From the NCBI GenBank assembly GCA_949287085.1, contig CASEER010000002.1, forward strand, positions 48,981 through 112,980: DNA of 64,000 nt. Direction: 5' to 3'. Positions 45,501-52,325 of the stretch are shown in pieces. The notes under the pieces are model-generated. The model made no database searches. It had not been told where the DNA came from and worked only from the letters and a program-made list of their open reading frames with translations. A program made the translations under genes and the position numbers. Within the stretch, counting starts at the first letter, position 1; each line of letters opens with the position of its first letter. The stretch is from an uncultured Coriobacteriaceae bacterium (GTDB lineage: Bacteria; Actinomycetota; Coriobacteriia; Coriobacteriales; Coriobacteriaceae).

Positions 45501-46370
45501 TGTTACCGTGGTGATGAGCGCGTTGTCGCTCACGCGGCGAATTTCAAAGCGGGCACCCTTGTATTGATATGCATTGTTGCCCTGCGTCGTGTTGGTGTTG
45601 GCTGATTTTTTGGTTAGCAACACGTCGGTAGTATACGTCCACGAGACCAGCGTCTGCGTGGTGCGTCCTGTTGTGACCTGGTACACGTAGAAGCTGTCCG
45701 GCACCTTGTCGACGAGCCGCTTGATCTGCTGCAACGTTGCGTTCTTGTTGGTCACCTTGCCGCTGTCATCGATGCCAAACAGGTTGTAGAGGAACCACTC
45801 GCGGCGTTCTTGCCATACGCCTTCAACCTCGTGCAACGCGTTATCGATTGATCCCGACCACACATAGGCGGCAAGCAAGTGCGTATCGGCCCAGATAATC
45901 TGAAAGTCAGTCTGTCCCGATAGCCCCTCAAACAAGGGCCAGGTGACCTCATCCTGTCCTGGCGCTCCCGCCCCGTAGTACAGCACGGCGCGTAGGAGGT
46001 CTACGTCCTCGTCATCAAGGTCAAGGTCCGATCGCTTATACGTGCCGGCAGCTGGGGTGGGAATATCCGGTTGGGTGCAAAACGCTGGCTTTCCGTCGGC
46101 ATACATAACATAAGTCCCGTTGCCGCCATAGTTAACCAACGGTCCAACGGTCAACTTGATCTCGCCCTCAGCTGCCTGCGCACGTTGCGGCAACACGAGT
46201 GTGGCCATGGTCGCAGCAATCAGCGCAACGACAACAAATGCGAAAAAGCCTCGTTTCATGCCTCCTTGCTGCCGTGCGCATTGTTGGTGCCTGCCCGCTA
46301 TCCGAGATAATCGATGCTGGGTCCTCGTGTGTATCCGGTTTCGTTGACCTCGGTCTTTCTGCTCGCTCAT
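42516..46370 (-). CDS. Large Cna-B-repeat surface protein (SpaA/TQXA-like) with an LAQTD sorting-type motif
   Basis: A 1,284-residue surface protein. A long basic n-region (about 36 residues) precedes a signal-peptide-like helix (FFAFVVVALIAATMATLVLP) ending at AQAAEG. A TQXA/thioester-like domain follows (AFCTQPDIPTPAAGTY; the second half near LLAAYVWSG lacks an obvious TQ). About seven Cna-B repeats follow, several with the isopeptide-type ETKAPAGY motif. A large membrane-proximal domain leads to LFPLAQTD, a hydrophobic helix (about 25 residues) and THRRR, a sortase-type C terminus without LPXTG. The start is ATG 46370 with GGGAGG upstream; ATG 46260 has a badly spaced ribosome-binding site. 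The class B sortase lies 135 bp downstream. Confidence 0.88.
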   Translation of the reverse strand: MSEQKDRGQRNRIHTRTQHRLSRIAGRHQQCARQQGGMKRGFFAFVVVALIAATMATLVLPQRAQAAEGEIKLTVGPLVNYGGNGTYVMYADGKPAFCTQPDIPTPAAGTYKRSDLDLDDEDVDLLRAVLYYGAGAPGQDEVTWPLFEGLSGQTDFQIIWADTHLLAAYVWSGSIDNALHEVEGVWQERREWFLYNLFGIDDSGKVTNKNATLQQIKRLVDKVPDSFYVYQVTTGRTTQTLVSWTYTTDVLLTKKSANTNTTQGNNAYQYKGARFEIRRVSDNALITTVTTDAKGTASFQVPPGTRYYAVEVAAPAGFKLDSSKHEFNASDGEVTITIKDEPARLSLTLHKADAATGGAAQAGATLKGAEYQLTDANGTVHTASSDANGTLVFNKLPLGTVTVVETKAPAGYQLDTAVHTYRLEDTAVHDDIALKPSEPLTEVPVAFNLELTKYLDTGNEGSGLQNAGAGVVFNIVSNTTNNVVGSITTDEHGHATTQGQWFGSGSKTDGVDGALPYDAAGYTLKEDPSTTPAGYRAAESWTIEPNQMVNGVTLHYIVDNDFVASRIQVVKVDADTGAPIPLAGFTFQLLDSNKKPITQKVWYPNEEELQEFTTDDSGTVTFPEALKVGTYYLREVKTPKPYLVASDDVKVVISDDADVPPVTVVTVADTRPTGTATITKTCTDDGKALAGATFDVVAQETITAPDGTVDAVEGSVVAQVTTGDDGTASAVDLPLGTGSAQYAFVETTPPVEHALDAEPLPFTLTYHDAHTSVVFSQVDAKNKPTTIKLSKAIMGTDDALPGAVFKLWRADEEHSDDAATTITIEKDGTAAVDHLEPGTYCLQETKAPAGYLVDDTIHTIIIDENGLIDGNAETTVALEDDYTKVDISKRDITNEKEVPGATLSVLDAHGNKVETWTSTEEDHRINALPPGSYTLVETMTPNSYDETTEVSFTVEETGEIQRVAMYDEPITITGQIDKRQEIADPTAPGTEADTGKARAAVRISDDGSYDYAIDFRNTSSTWVDEFTVTDELNAAREGTALLTGITTPAVVGDYDGLMNVWYQTNATAPDSVDKHGANATLSDGHENPWLTHEAAADVLGDDGRRLDYTGWRLWKADVSTTKPQSLDVSDLKLADDEHVTALRFEFGRVEEGCTSRRDGWDRKDLKDAHDDVDNLASSYSEDTKHNDAGVLAGAIVHMRVTDAYQDGVALRNTAKLDLFRNGGDLDDTTQLEDHDRDAVEQTPRTVLFPLAQTDVHTIIPALITAGGITLIGIILANIWTHRRR

Positions 46371-46675
46371 CACAACCTCCCTCGTCTTGCCGGGACCCAA
46401 GCGTACGAGAGGCTTCTGACCAAACGCTGACGCTTCGCTGCGCATGAACTGGTCGGAAAGCAAAACGGTTGCAGTGCGCTCGAATCTCCCCCGTAGGCCA
46501 CGGTGCCGCCGTATCTGCGCTCAAAAAGAACCACTGGTACAAACAGGGGCTAGGGTTTCATCAAATGCCTATAGATGACCATTGGGCAATCATCGGGTGC
46601 GGATGGGCTTCCGTCCGGGGCTCACCACCCAGATAGTGCGCAATCAAAAAAAGTTCCAAGATTCAAAAAAAGTCG
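46371..46675. other. Non-coding leader between the surface-protein gene and the tRNAs
   Basis: No gene or recognised riboswitch seen. It should hold the surface-protein promoter on the minus strand; I could not identify a confident -35/-10 pair. Confidence 0.5.
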
Positions 46676-46704
46676 TTGACGCGTCAGCAGAGCCGGGTTA
46701 TTAT
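46676..46704 (+). promoter_or_regulatory. tRNA-Ile promoter
   Basis: TTGACG (46676-46681) and TATTAT (46699-46704), spaced exactly 17 bp, lie directly before the tRNA. Confidence 0.85.
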
Positions 46705-46717
46705 CTCCTAGTGCGAT

Positions 46718-46791
46718 GGACCTGTAGCTCAGTTGGTTAGAGCGTCCGGCTGATAACCGGGAGGTCACAAGTTCGAATCTTGTCAGGTCCA
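46718..46791 (+). tRNA. tRNA-Ile (anticodon GAT)
   Basis: The acceptor stem GGACCTG/CAGGTCC, D arm GCTCAGTTGGTTAGAGC, anticodon loop CTGATAA (anticodon GAT, 46752-46754) and T arm with GTTCGAATC are complete. The discriminator is A46791; CCA is not encoded (CCC follows). Confidence 0.95.
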
Positions 46792-46792
46792 C

Positions 46793-46821
46793 CCCCAGCG
46801 AGAGCCGAGTCGCCGCTGGGG
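46793..46821 (+). terminator. Hairpin between the two tRNA genes
   Basis: CCCCAGCG (46793-46800) pairs with CGCTGGGG (46814-46821), followed by TGTTTATT. It may end tRNA-Ile transcription or act as a processing structure. Confidence 0.65.
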
Positions 46822-46836
46822 TGTTTATTCCTAAAA

Positions 46837-46912
<76 letters not shown>

Positions 46913-46923
46913 TCGTTTTTGTT

Positions 46924-46948
46924 GACCCTGCGACTGCGGGGTCTTTTT
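46924..46948 (+). terminator. Terminator after tRNA-Ala
   Basis: GACCC (46924-46928) pairs with GGGTC (46939-46943) with an inner GC/GC, followed by TTTTT. Confidence 0.8.
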
Positions 46949-47025
46949 ATGCCGCCACGCCGCACGCCGCGAAGGCGCAAAACGATTTGATATGATGATG
47001 CTTCGTCAGGGATAGGAGGTCTGTC

Positions 47026-47514
47026 ATGCCCGCCATCGATATGCAACTCTTCAAAACCGAGCTTGCGTTCCCCCATTTTGAGGCGCGCGACCGCTACGAC
47101 CTCTTTGACCAGCTTGAGCAGACGCTCACGCAAAAGGGCTATGTGCGCGACACCTGGCATGCAGGAATTCTCGAACGCGAAGAAAAATATCCTACGGGTC
47201 TCAATTGCGGCACCATTCAGGTTGCCATTCCGCATGTAGACCCTGAGCACATTGTTGAGCCATACATCGCGGTGCTCAAGCTCAACCATCCCATCGAATT
47301 CGAGGGTATGGGCGGCATGCCCGCCGTCCAGGCGCAGTTGGTTATTAATCTGGGTCTGCTCGGCCATGAAGATAGCCAGGTTCGGGTGCTCCAGGCGCTC
47401 ATGCAGCTGTTTTTGGATATGCATGCCACCGAGGACATCATGGCGCAGGATACCGCCGAGGGCCTGCTCGATGCGTTGAAGCGCCATATTGAGGAGATGC
47501 CGGCGGACGAGTAG
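47026..47514 (+). CDS. Orphan PTS EIIA component (fructose/galactitol type)
   Basis: A 162-residue PTS EIIA type-2 domain with the phospho-acceptor His70 in IQVAIPHVDPEHI, the preceding EREEKYPTGLNCG, and the later LNHPIEFEGMGG and VQAQLVINLGLLG segments. It resembles GatA-type EIIA that passes phosphate to a sugar permease. No EIIB or EIIC gene is nearby, so it is either an unlinked part of a transporter or a regulatory EIIA. AGGAGGT precedes ATG 47026. It follows the tRNA-Ala terminator. Confidence 0.88.
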   Translation: MPAIDMQLFKTELAFPHFEARDRYDLFDQLEQTLTQKGYVRDTWHAGILEREEKYPTGLNCGTIQVAIPHVDPEHIVEPYIAVLKLNHPIEFEGMGGMPAVQAQLVINLGLLGHEDSQVRVLQALMQLFLDMHATEDIMAQDTAEGLLDALKRHIEEMPADE

Positions 47515-47724
47515 TCCCTCTGCTCTTGCGCAACACCGCGAAGCTCGCAGCTCATCATCTTGCGGCTGCGCCGCTGCCAGTTGCGCCGCAGCTCACTCGG
47601 CAATTAGCACCATGTGAGCCCGCCATCCTCCGCCGTTGCATCCAGCCCTCAGCATAGACGGTATATACTACGGTGCGCAGACAAGCACCCGCCGACCTGG
47701 CGCGCACGTTAGAAAGAGCTGGAT

Positions 47725-49554
47725 ATGAGCATCGCCTCTCGCACGGCACACCGCAAGCAAACCATGCTTCGCCGCTTTTTGGCCTACTATGGCCCCCAAA
47801 AGCACCTGTTTATTGCCGACACCGTGTGCGCCCTGGTGATTGCCGGCATCGATCTGGCGTTTCCTGTGATTTTGCGTGCGCTCACCAACGGCCTTTTTAC
47901 CGAGGGTCCGCAGGCCATTATGGGTGAAATTGTTATGGTGGCGGCAGGTCTGGTAGCCATGTATCTGGTGCGTTGTGCATGCCGCTACTTTGTGTCCGCA
48001 CAGGGCCACATTATGGGTGCACGCATGGAATCGCAGATGCGCCAGGACCTGTTTGACCAGTACGAGCGCTTTAGCTTTAGCTATTTTGACCGCGTGAACT
48101 CGGGCGACATGATGAGCCGCGTGGTCAATGACCTGTTTGACATTTGCGAGGCTGCGCACCACGTGCCGGAATGGGTCATTATTTGCGGCGTCGAGATCGT
48201 TGGCGCGTTTGTGATTCTCTTTACGATTTCCCCGGTGCTCACGGGCATCATGGCGGTGGTGACGGCGGTCTTTGTGGCGATCATGGTTGTGCAGAACCTG
48301 CATATGCGCGCGGTTTACACCGACAACCGCATTAAGATTTCTGAGGTCAACTCGCAGCTGCAAGACTCTCTCGCCGGTATGCGCGTGGTCAAGTCGTTTG
48401 CCAACGAGGCCACCGAACGCGCTAAGTTCCGCCGCTCCAACGAGCGCTACCTGGGCTCCAAGGAGGCCATGTACCGCGTGATGGGCACCTACCAGGCCAC
48501 CAGCTCGCTCATGACGGGCGCGCTCTTTACGCTCGTGGTGGTTGCGGGCGGATGTTTGGTGGCGGCCGGGCGCATGAGCGCGGTAGATATGGGCACATTT
48601 GCGCTGTACATCAGCCTCTTTACCACGCCTATCGAGACTCTGGTTAACTCTACCGAGACCTTCCAGAAGGCCATCGCGGGCTTCCGTCGCATGGACGAAG
48701 TGCTGCAGAGTACGCCCGACATCGAGGATGCCCCCAGCGCACGCCCACTCGCGGTGACCGATGGAGCCATTGAGTACCGCGACGTGTGCTTTAGCTACGA
48801 GGACCGCGAGCTCAGCGAGGAAGCGCGCCGTGATGAGCGCCCGGTGATCGACCATCTAAACTTGGCGATTCGCCCGGGTGAGACCATTGCCCTTGTGGGT
48901 CCCTCGGGCGGCGGTAAGTCCACCACCTGTTCGCTGCTGCCGCGCTTCTACGACGTGCAGGCCGGTGCGATTACCATTGACGGTCAGGATGTGCGCAGCG
49001 TCACGCAGAAAAGCCTGCGCCAGGCAATTGGCCTGGTACAGCAGGATGTGTACCTGTTTGATGGCACCATTGGCGAGAACATCGCATACGGCAGACCCGG
49101 TGCTTCGCAGCAAGAGATCGAAGAGGCTGCTCGCCGCGCGAATATTCACGATTTTATTGCGAGCTTGCCCGAGGGGTACGACACCATCGTGGGCGAGCGC
49201 GGCAGCCGGCTTTCGGGCGGACAGAAGCAGCGCGTAGCCATTGCGCGCGTGTTCCTCAAGGACCCGGCCATCCTGATTTTGGACGAGGCGACCTCGGCGC
49301 TCGACAACGAAAGCGAAGAGGCGGTGCAGGAATCGCTGGAGCGCCTGGCGCAGGATCGCACCACGATTATCATTGCGCACCGACTTTCGACCATCAAAAA
49401 CGCCGACGAAATCGCAACCGTCGAGCGTGGCCGAGTTGTGGAGCGCGGCACGCACGAGGAGCTTCTCGCCCGCAACGGCACGTATGCCCGCTACTATCGA
49501 ATGCAGTTTGAGGGAATGCGTTCCCGCGACGTTGCGGCATCTGTGACAGCGTAA
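47725..49554 (+). CDS. ABC exporter (fused permease and ATP-binding, multidrug type)
   Basis: A 609-residue half-transporter acting as a homodimer or with a partner. Six membrane helices occupy about residues 20-320 (for example DTVCALVIAGIDLAFPVILR). The ATPase domain has Walker A LVGPSGGGKSTTCSL, the Q loop QAIGLVQQDVYLFDG, signature LSGGQKQRVAIARV, Walker B ILILDEATSALD and the switch histidine in IIAHRLSTI. It is predicted to export lipids, peptides or drugs. No regulator or partner is adjacent, and the substrate is unknown. Confidence 0.93.
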   Translation: MSIASRTAHRKQTMLRRFLAYYGPQKHLFIADTVCALVIAGIDLAFPVILRALTNGLFTEGPQAIMGEIVMVAAGLVAMYLVRCACRYFVSAQGHIMGARMESQMRQDLFDQYERFSFSYFDRVNSGDMMSRVVNDLFDICEAAHHVPEWVIICGVEIVGAFVILFTISPVLTGIMAVVTAVFVAIMVVQNLHMRAVYTDNRIKISEVNSQLQDSLAGMRVVKSFANEATERAKFRRSNERYLGSKEAMYRVMGTYQATSSLMTGALFTLVVVAGGCLVAAGRMSAVDMGTFALYISLFTTPIETLVNSTETFQKAIAGFRRMDEVLQSTPDIEDAPSARPLAVTDGAIEYRDVCFSYEDRELSEEARRDERPVIDHLNLAIRPGETIALVGPSGGGKSTTCSLLPRFYDVQAGAITIDGQDVRSVTQKSLRQAIGLVQQDVYLFDGTIGENIAYGRPGASQQEIEEAARRANIHDFIASLPEGYDTIVGERGSRLSGGQKQRVAIARVFLKDPAILILDEATSALDNESEEAVQESLERLAQDRTTIIIAHRLSTIKNADEIATVERGRVVERGTHEELLARNGTYARYYRMQFEGMRSRDVAASVTA

Positions 49555-49617
49555 GGCGTTTGCCTGCGCGTTTGCGGCGTGTAGCAGTGGCAGAGGATAA
49601 TGCTCGACAGGAAGACG

Positions 49618-50628
49618 ATGGGAAAGAACCAGCAGCTCACACCAGAAGAAGTGACCGAGCTCTTCTCGGAGGTCGACGCCTCGGGCGTTGTGGATCCGTC
49701 GCGCGTAAAAACGCGCAAGAAGCGCTTGAAGTCATGGCGCGCCGCGCGGTCGTCTGGCGACGAGCAGGCCGAGGAGCGCCTAACCGAGGAAGACCGCCGG
49801 TCGCGCACGGGTCGCACGGTTGACCCGCTTTCTGATCAGGACCCGTCGGGCTCTAAGGTGGGCAACACGATTTCGCGCTTTGGCGTGGCGTTTATCGTGG
49901 GCATTATCGTGCTGGTGGTGGGCCTGCAGATTGGCTACGGCGTGATGCGCCGTCTGAACACGGCAAACCTGTCGGATACGGTTAACGGGGAAACCGTGAG
50001 CCGCGCCATTGAGGGCGGCCTTGAGTGGGGCAACGGCTTTACGCAGTTCCCGCGCACGTTTACGGTAGACGAGGCCGACGAGCGCACGGGCGAGGTTGAA
50101 GTGAGCGTGGTCTCGACCGATGCCTCCAACGAGCTCGAGCTGTTCTCGAACAGCCAGATCGAGGCTGCGGCGCTGGCGACAAATGCCCTGTTGAACGACA
50201 ACATTAACCGCGTGGTGTACAACGTTTCCGCTCTGGTAAACGACGACGGAAACATTGTGAGCGAGGGGCCACTGTCGTTTATGCCGGTCGACGGCACGGA
50301 GCGACAGATCTTTACGTTTGTTTGGACCAAGAACAAGGCCGAGGCTTCGAGCAACATTGACTGGGAGCTGCGGATTATTGGCATGGATGAGGAGATTGCC
50401 GAGCGCATTCAGAAGCAGGTGAACTCGGTGTCGTCGCTTATTGAAACGCCGAGCGTTGATCAGAGCGACGTTGAGGCAAACGAGGATGAATTGGCGCTTG
50501 AGCAGGGACTTAAGGGCAAGGACGTATACCTGGGGAACGACGACGGCAAGACCCTGCGAGACGCGCTTGACGCCGCGCGGACTAATAAAGCCGCAAATAA
50601 GGCGAAGGATAGCGCTCAGAAAAGCTAA
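49618..50628 (+). CDS. Single-pass membrane protein of unknown function
   Basis: A 336-residue protein. The first 75 residues are charged (QQLTPEEVTELFSEVDASGV, then KTRKKRLKSWRAARSSGDEQ). One membrane helix follows (about residues 82-106, SRFGVAFIVGIIVLVVGLQI). The extracytoplasmic part is a folded-looking alpha/beta region ending in an acidic, Ala/Lys-rich tail. ATG 49618 is preferred over ATG 49600; both have weak ribosome-binding sites. It follows the ABC exporter by 63 bp and ends at a strong hairpin. No family recognised. Confidence 0.75.
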   Translation: MGKNQQLTPEEVTELFSEVDASGVVDPSRVKTRKKRLKSWRAARSSGDEQAEERLTEEDRRSRTGRTVDPLSDQDPSGSKVGNTISRFGVAFIVGIIVLVVGLQIGYGVMRRLNTANLSDTVNGETVSRAIEGGLEWGNGFTQFPRTFTVDEADERTGEVEVSVVSTDASNELELFSNSQIEAAALATNALLNDNINRVVYNVSALVNDDGNIVSEGPLSFMPVDGTERQIFTFVWTKNKAEASSNIDWELRIIGMDEEIAERIQKQVNSVSSLIETPSVDQSDVEANEDELALEQGLKGKDVYLGNDDGKTLRDALDAARTNKAANKAKDSAQKS

Positions 50629-50681
50629 CGTTCGACGCTCCCGATGCGATGTTGGCGGCGCTCCGTTGTTTTGCTGCAAAA

Positions 50682-50718
50682 AGCCGGGGAGACGCCTCAG
50701 GCGGGCGCATCCCCGGCT
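50682..50718. terminator. Bidirectional terminator
   Basis: AGCCGGGGA (50682-50690) pairs with TCCCCGGCT (50710-50718) between convergent genes, followed by CTATAT on one side and TTTTTGC-type sequence on the other (minus strand). Confidence 0.8.
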
Positions 50719-50782
50719 CTATATGTGCGATGTTGCACGAGGCCGATGTTTGATCAAGTGGCCGTAGCGAGACTATGACGCG

Positions 50783-51676
50783 CTACGCGAGCAGTGCGGC
50801 AACCTTGCCCAGCAGTGGCTCAAAGCTAACGCCGCGATCTTGGAATTGCGGCTGTTTGGACGACACGATCATGGCGTCGTGCACAAAATCGCCGGCAAAG
50901 CGCACTGCCTCGTCGAGCGCGCGTCCCGCCATAACGGCAGCTAGCAGGCACGAGCAGTACAGGTCGCCGGTGCCGTGCAGCATATAGGGCAGCAGCTCGT
51001 TGTTGACTTCGAAGAACACGCCGTTCTGCGAACCAACAAAGTTGCGAATCAGCCCGTCGTTGCGCTGGACGCCCTTGAGCACGACGGTCTTGGTGCCCTT
51101 GGCCAGCAGTGCGTCGACCAGACGATGCGCCTCGTCGTCGGAGATGTCCTCGCCTGCCCAGGCATCGCCAATGGGCTCATCCAGCACAATGGCGGCCTCG
51201 GTCAGATTGGGCGTGAGGATATCCGCTCCTTCGGCAAGCTCGGCCATAGCAGCGCACAGCTCGGGCGTGTAGGTGGGGTAAACCTTGCCGTGATCGGCCA
51301 TGACTGGGTCGACCACGCGCAGCGCCTTCGGGTGGGTCTCGTAGATGCCCTTGATGATGTCTACCTGCTCGGGCGCGCCCAAAAAGCCGGAGTACACAGC
51401 GTCGATGTCAACGCCAATGCTCTTCCATGCGTTGAGGTAATCGGGCAGGATAGCGGTGGTGTCATGCATGTACCAACCGGGGAACGCCGTGTGACTCGAG
51501 AACAGGCCGGTCGGCACGGGACACACGTCGCAACCGGCGGCCGAAAGCACCGGAATGGCAATGCCCAGCGAGCATTTACCATAGCCGCATAGATCGTGCA
51601 CGGCGGCGACGCGCGGGATGTAATCCCCCTCGCGCTGGTAGAGGGGTGGCAGAGAGCTGGTGATTTGGTTAGACAT
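50783..51676 (-). CDS. pdxY: Pyridoxamine/pyridoxal kinase
   Basis: A 297-residue ribokinase-superfamily kinase phosphorylating B6 vitamers. Family segments are RVAAVHDLCGYGKCSLGIAI, LFSSHTAFPGWYMHDTT, RVVDPVMADHGKVYPTYTPE, ILTPNLTEAAIVLDEP, and the C-terminal catalytic loop HGTGDLYCSCLLAAVMAG with the conserved GTGD. Length fits PdxY/PdxK. It starts at ATG 51676 with AGAAGG upstream; convergent with the membrane-protein gene. Confidence 0.94.
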   Translation of the reverse strand: MSNQITSSLPPLYQREGDYIPRVAAVHDLCGYGKCSLGIAIPVLSAAGCDVCPVPTGLFSSHTAFPGWYMHDTTAILPDYLNAWKSIGVDIDAVYSGFLGAPEQVDIIKGIYETHPKALRVVDPVMADHGKVYPTYTPELCAAMAELAEGADILTPNLTEAAIVLDEPIGDAWAGEDISDDEAHRLVDALLAKGTKTVVLKGVQRNDGLIRNFVGSQNGVFFEVNNELLPYMLHGTGDLYCSCLLAAVMAGRALDEAVRFAGDFVHDAMIVSSKQPQFQDRGVSFEPLLGKVAALLA

Positions 51677-51869
51677 GGGAATGCCTTCTTTCTTCCGCGG
51701 ACTTATGGACCAGCGTACAAGGCATCAGCATAGTACTTGCTGATGCCGTGGATGGCGAGAAATTGGCTTGTTACGTTTGCACCACGCGGGCATTAAGTGA
51801 TTGCTGGCGGTGCGAGGTAACCGGCTGCGTGGGGCTATTGGCCGCCCGCCCAATGCGTCCGCGATGGAC

Positions 51870-52021
51870 AAAAATTGCAGTGCTAGGTTTTTTGTCCCGC
51901 GTTTTGCCGGTGCACTCCGCCCACCGAGCTGGTAGAGGCGGGTGCCCGGGGCCCTCTACCAGGCCCTGGGATAAAGTGCACCGGCGTTCTGCAGGAAGAA
52001 AGACCTAGCACTGCAATTTTT
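51870..52021. repeat. MITE-like 152-bp palindromic element
   Basis: Terminal inverted repeats of 19 bp match perfectly (AAAAATTGCAGTGCTAGGT at 51870 and its complement ending at 52021), and an inner 11-bp match (GCCGGTGCACT) continues the symmetry to about 49 bp per arm. A nested hairpin GGTAGAGG/CCTCTACC (51931-51960) forms the centre. No protein is encoded. Confidence 0.8.
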
Positions 52022-52295
52022 GGCCACGTACGGCATGATTCGCGTTGACTACATACGGAATGGCATGCTGAGGGCTTGCCGTATCTGCCGTCGCGCTGCC
52101 ACGTCGCAGCGTTGCGTCGGCAGCTTTGCGTTTTTTGCACACTGAGTTGGACGATTGATCGGTAAGGAGGACATCACGGCGAGAAAGTATGAATATTTCA
52201 CCCAAGCATAGTATGAACAAGTGAATAAAAGCGAAATATTGCTCATGCGATAGCAACATATGGCTACAATAATGAGCGGCCTATTAACCTTTAAT

Positions 52296-52313
52296 CCGGT
52301 CCGGAGAGACCGG
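52296..52313 (+). promoter_or_regulatory. PyrR-type RNA hairpin controlling carA translation
   Basis: CCGGT (52296-52300) pairs with ACCGG (52309-52313); the loop region gives TCCGGAGAG, matching the UCCNGNGAG core of PyrR-binding loops. The hairpin ends immediately before the AAGGAG ribosome-binding site (52315-52320) of carA. By analogy with actinobacterial pyr leaders, UMP-bound PyrR would block ribosome access. No pyrR gene is in the window. Confidence 0.65.
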
Positions 52314-52325
52314 GAAGGAGTGAAC

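Larger units (their letters stand above)
51677..52325. other. Non-coding region before carA
   Basis: No convincing gene. The left part holds the pdxY promoter region. A 152-bp palindromic element spans 51870-52021. The right end carries a TACAAT -10-like box (52265-52270) and the PyrR-type hairpin before carA. Confidence 0.6.

Noticed and set aside
46371..46620. Possible c-di-GMP or TPP riboswitch before the surface-protein gene
   Set aside because: I could not match the conserved cores of these riboswitch classes; only scattered short similarities were present.
51748..52140. Two overlapping short frames with similar translations (KIAVLG...) on opposite strands
   Set aside because: The similarity is caused by the 152-bp palindrome; neither has a ribosome-binding site or a known domain.
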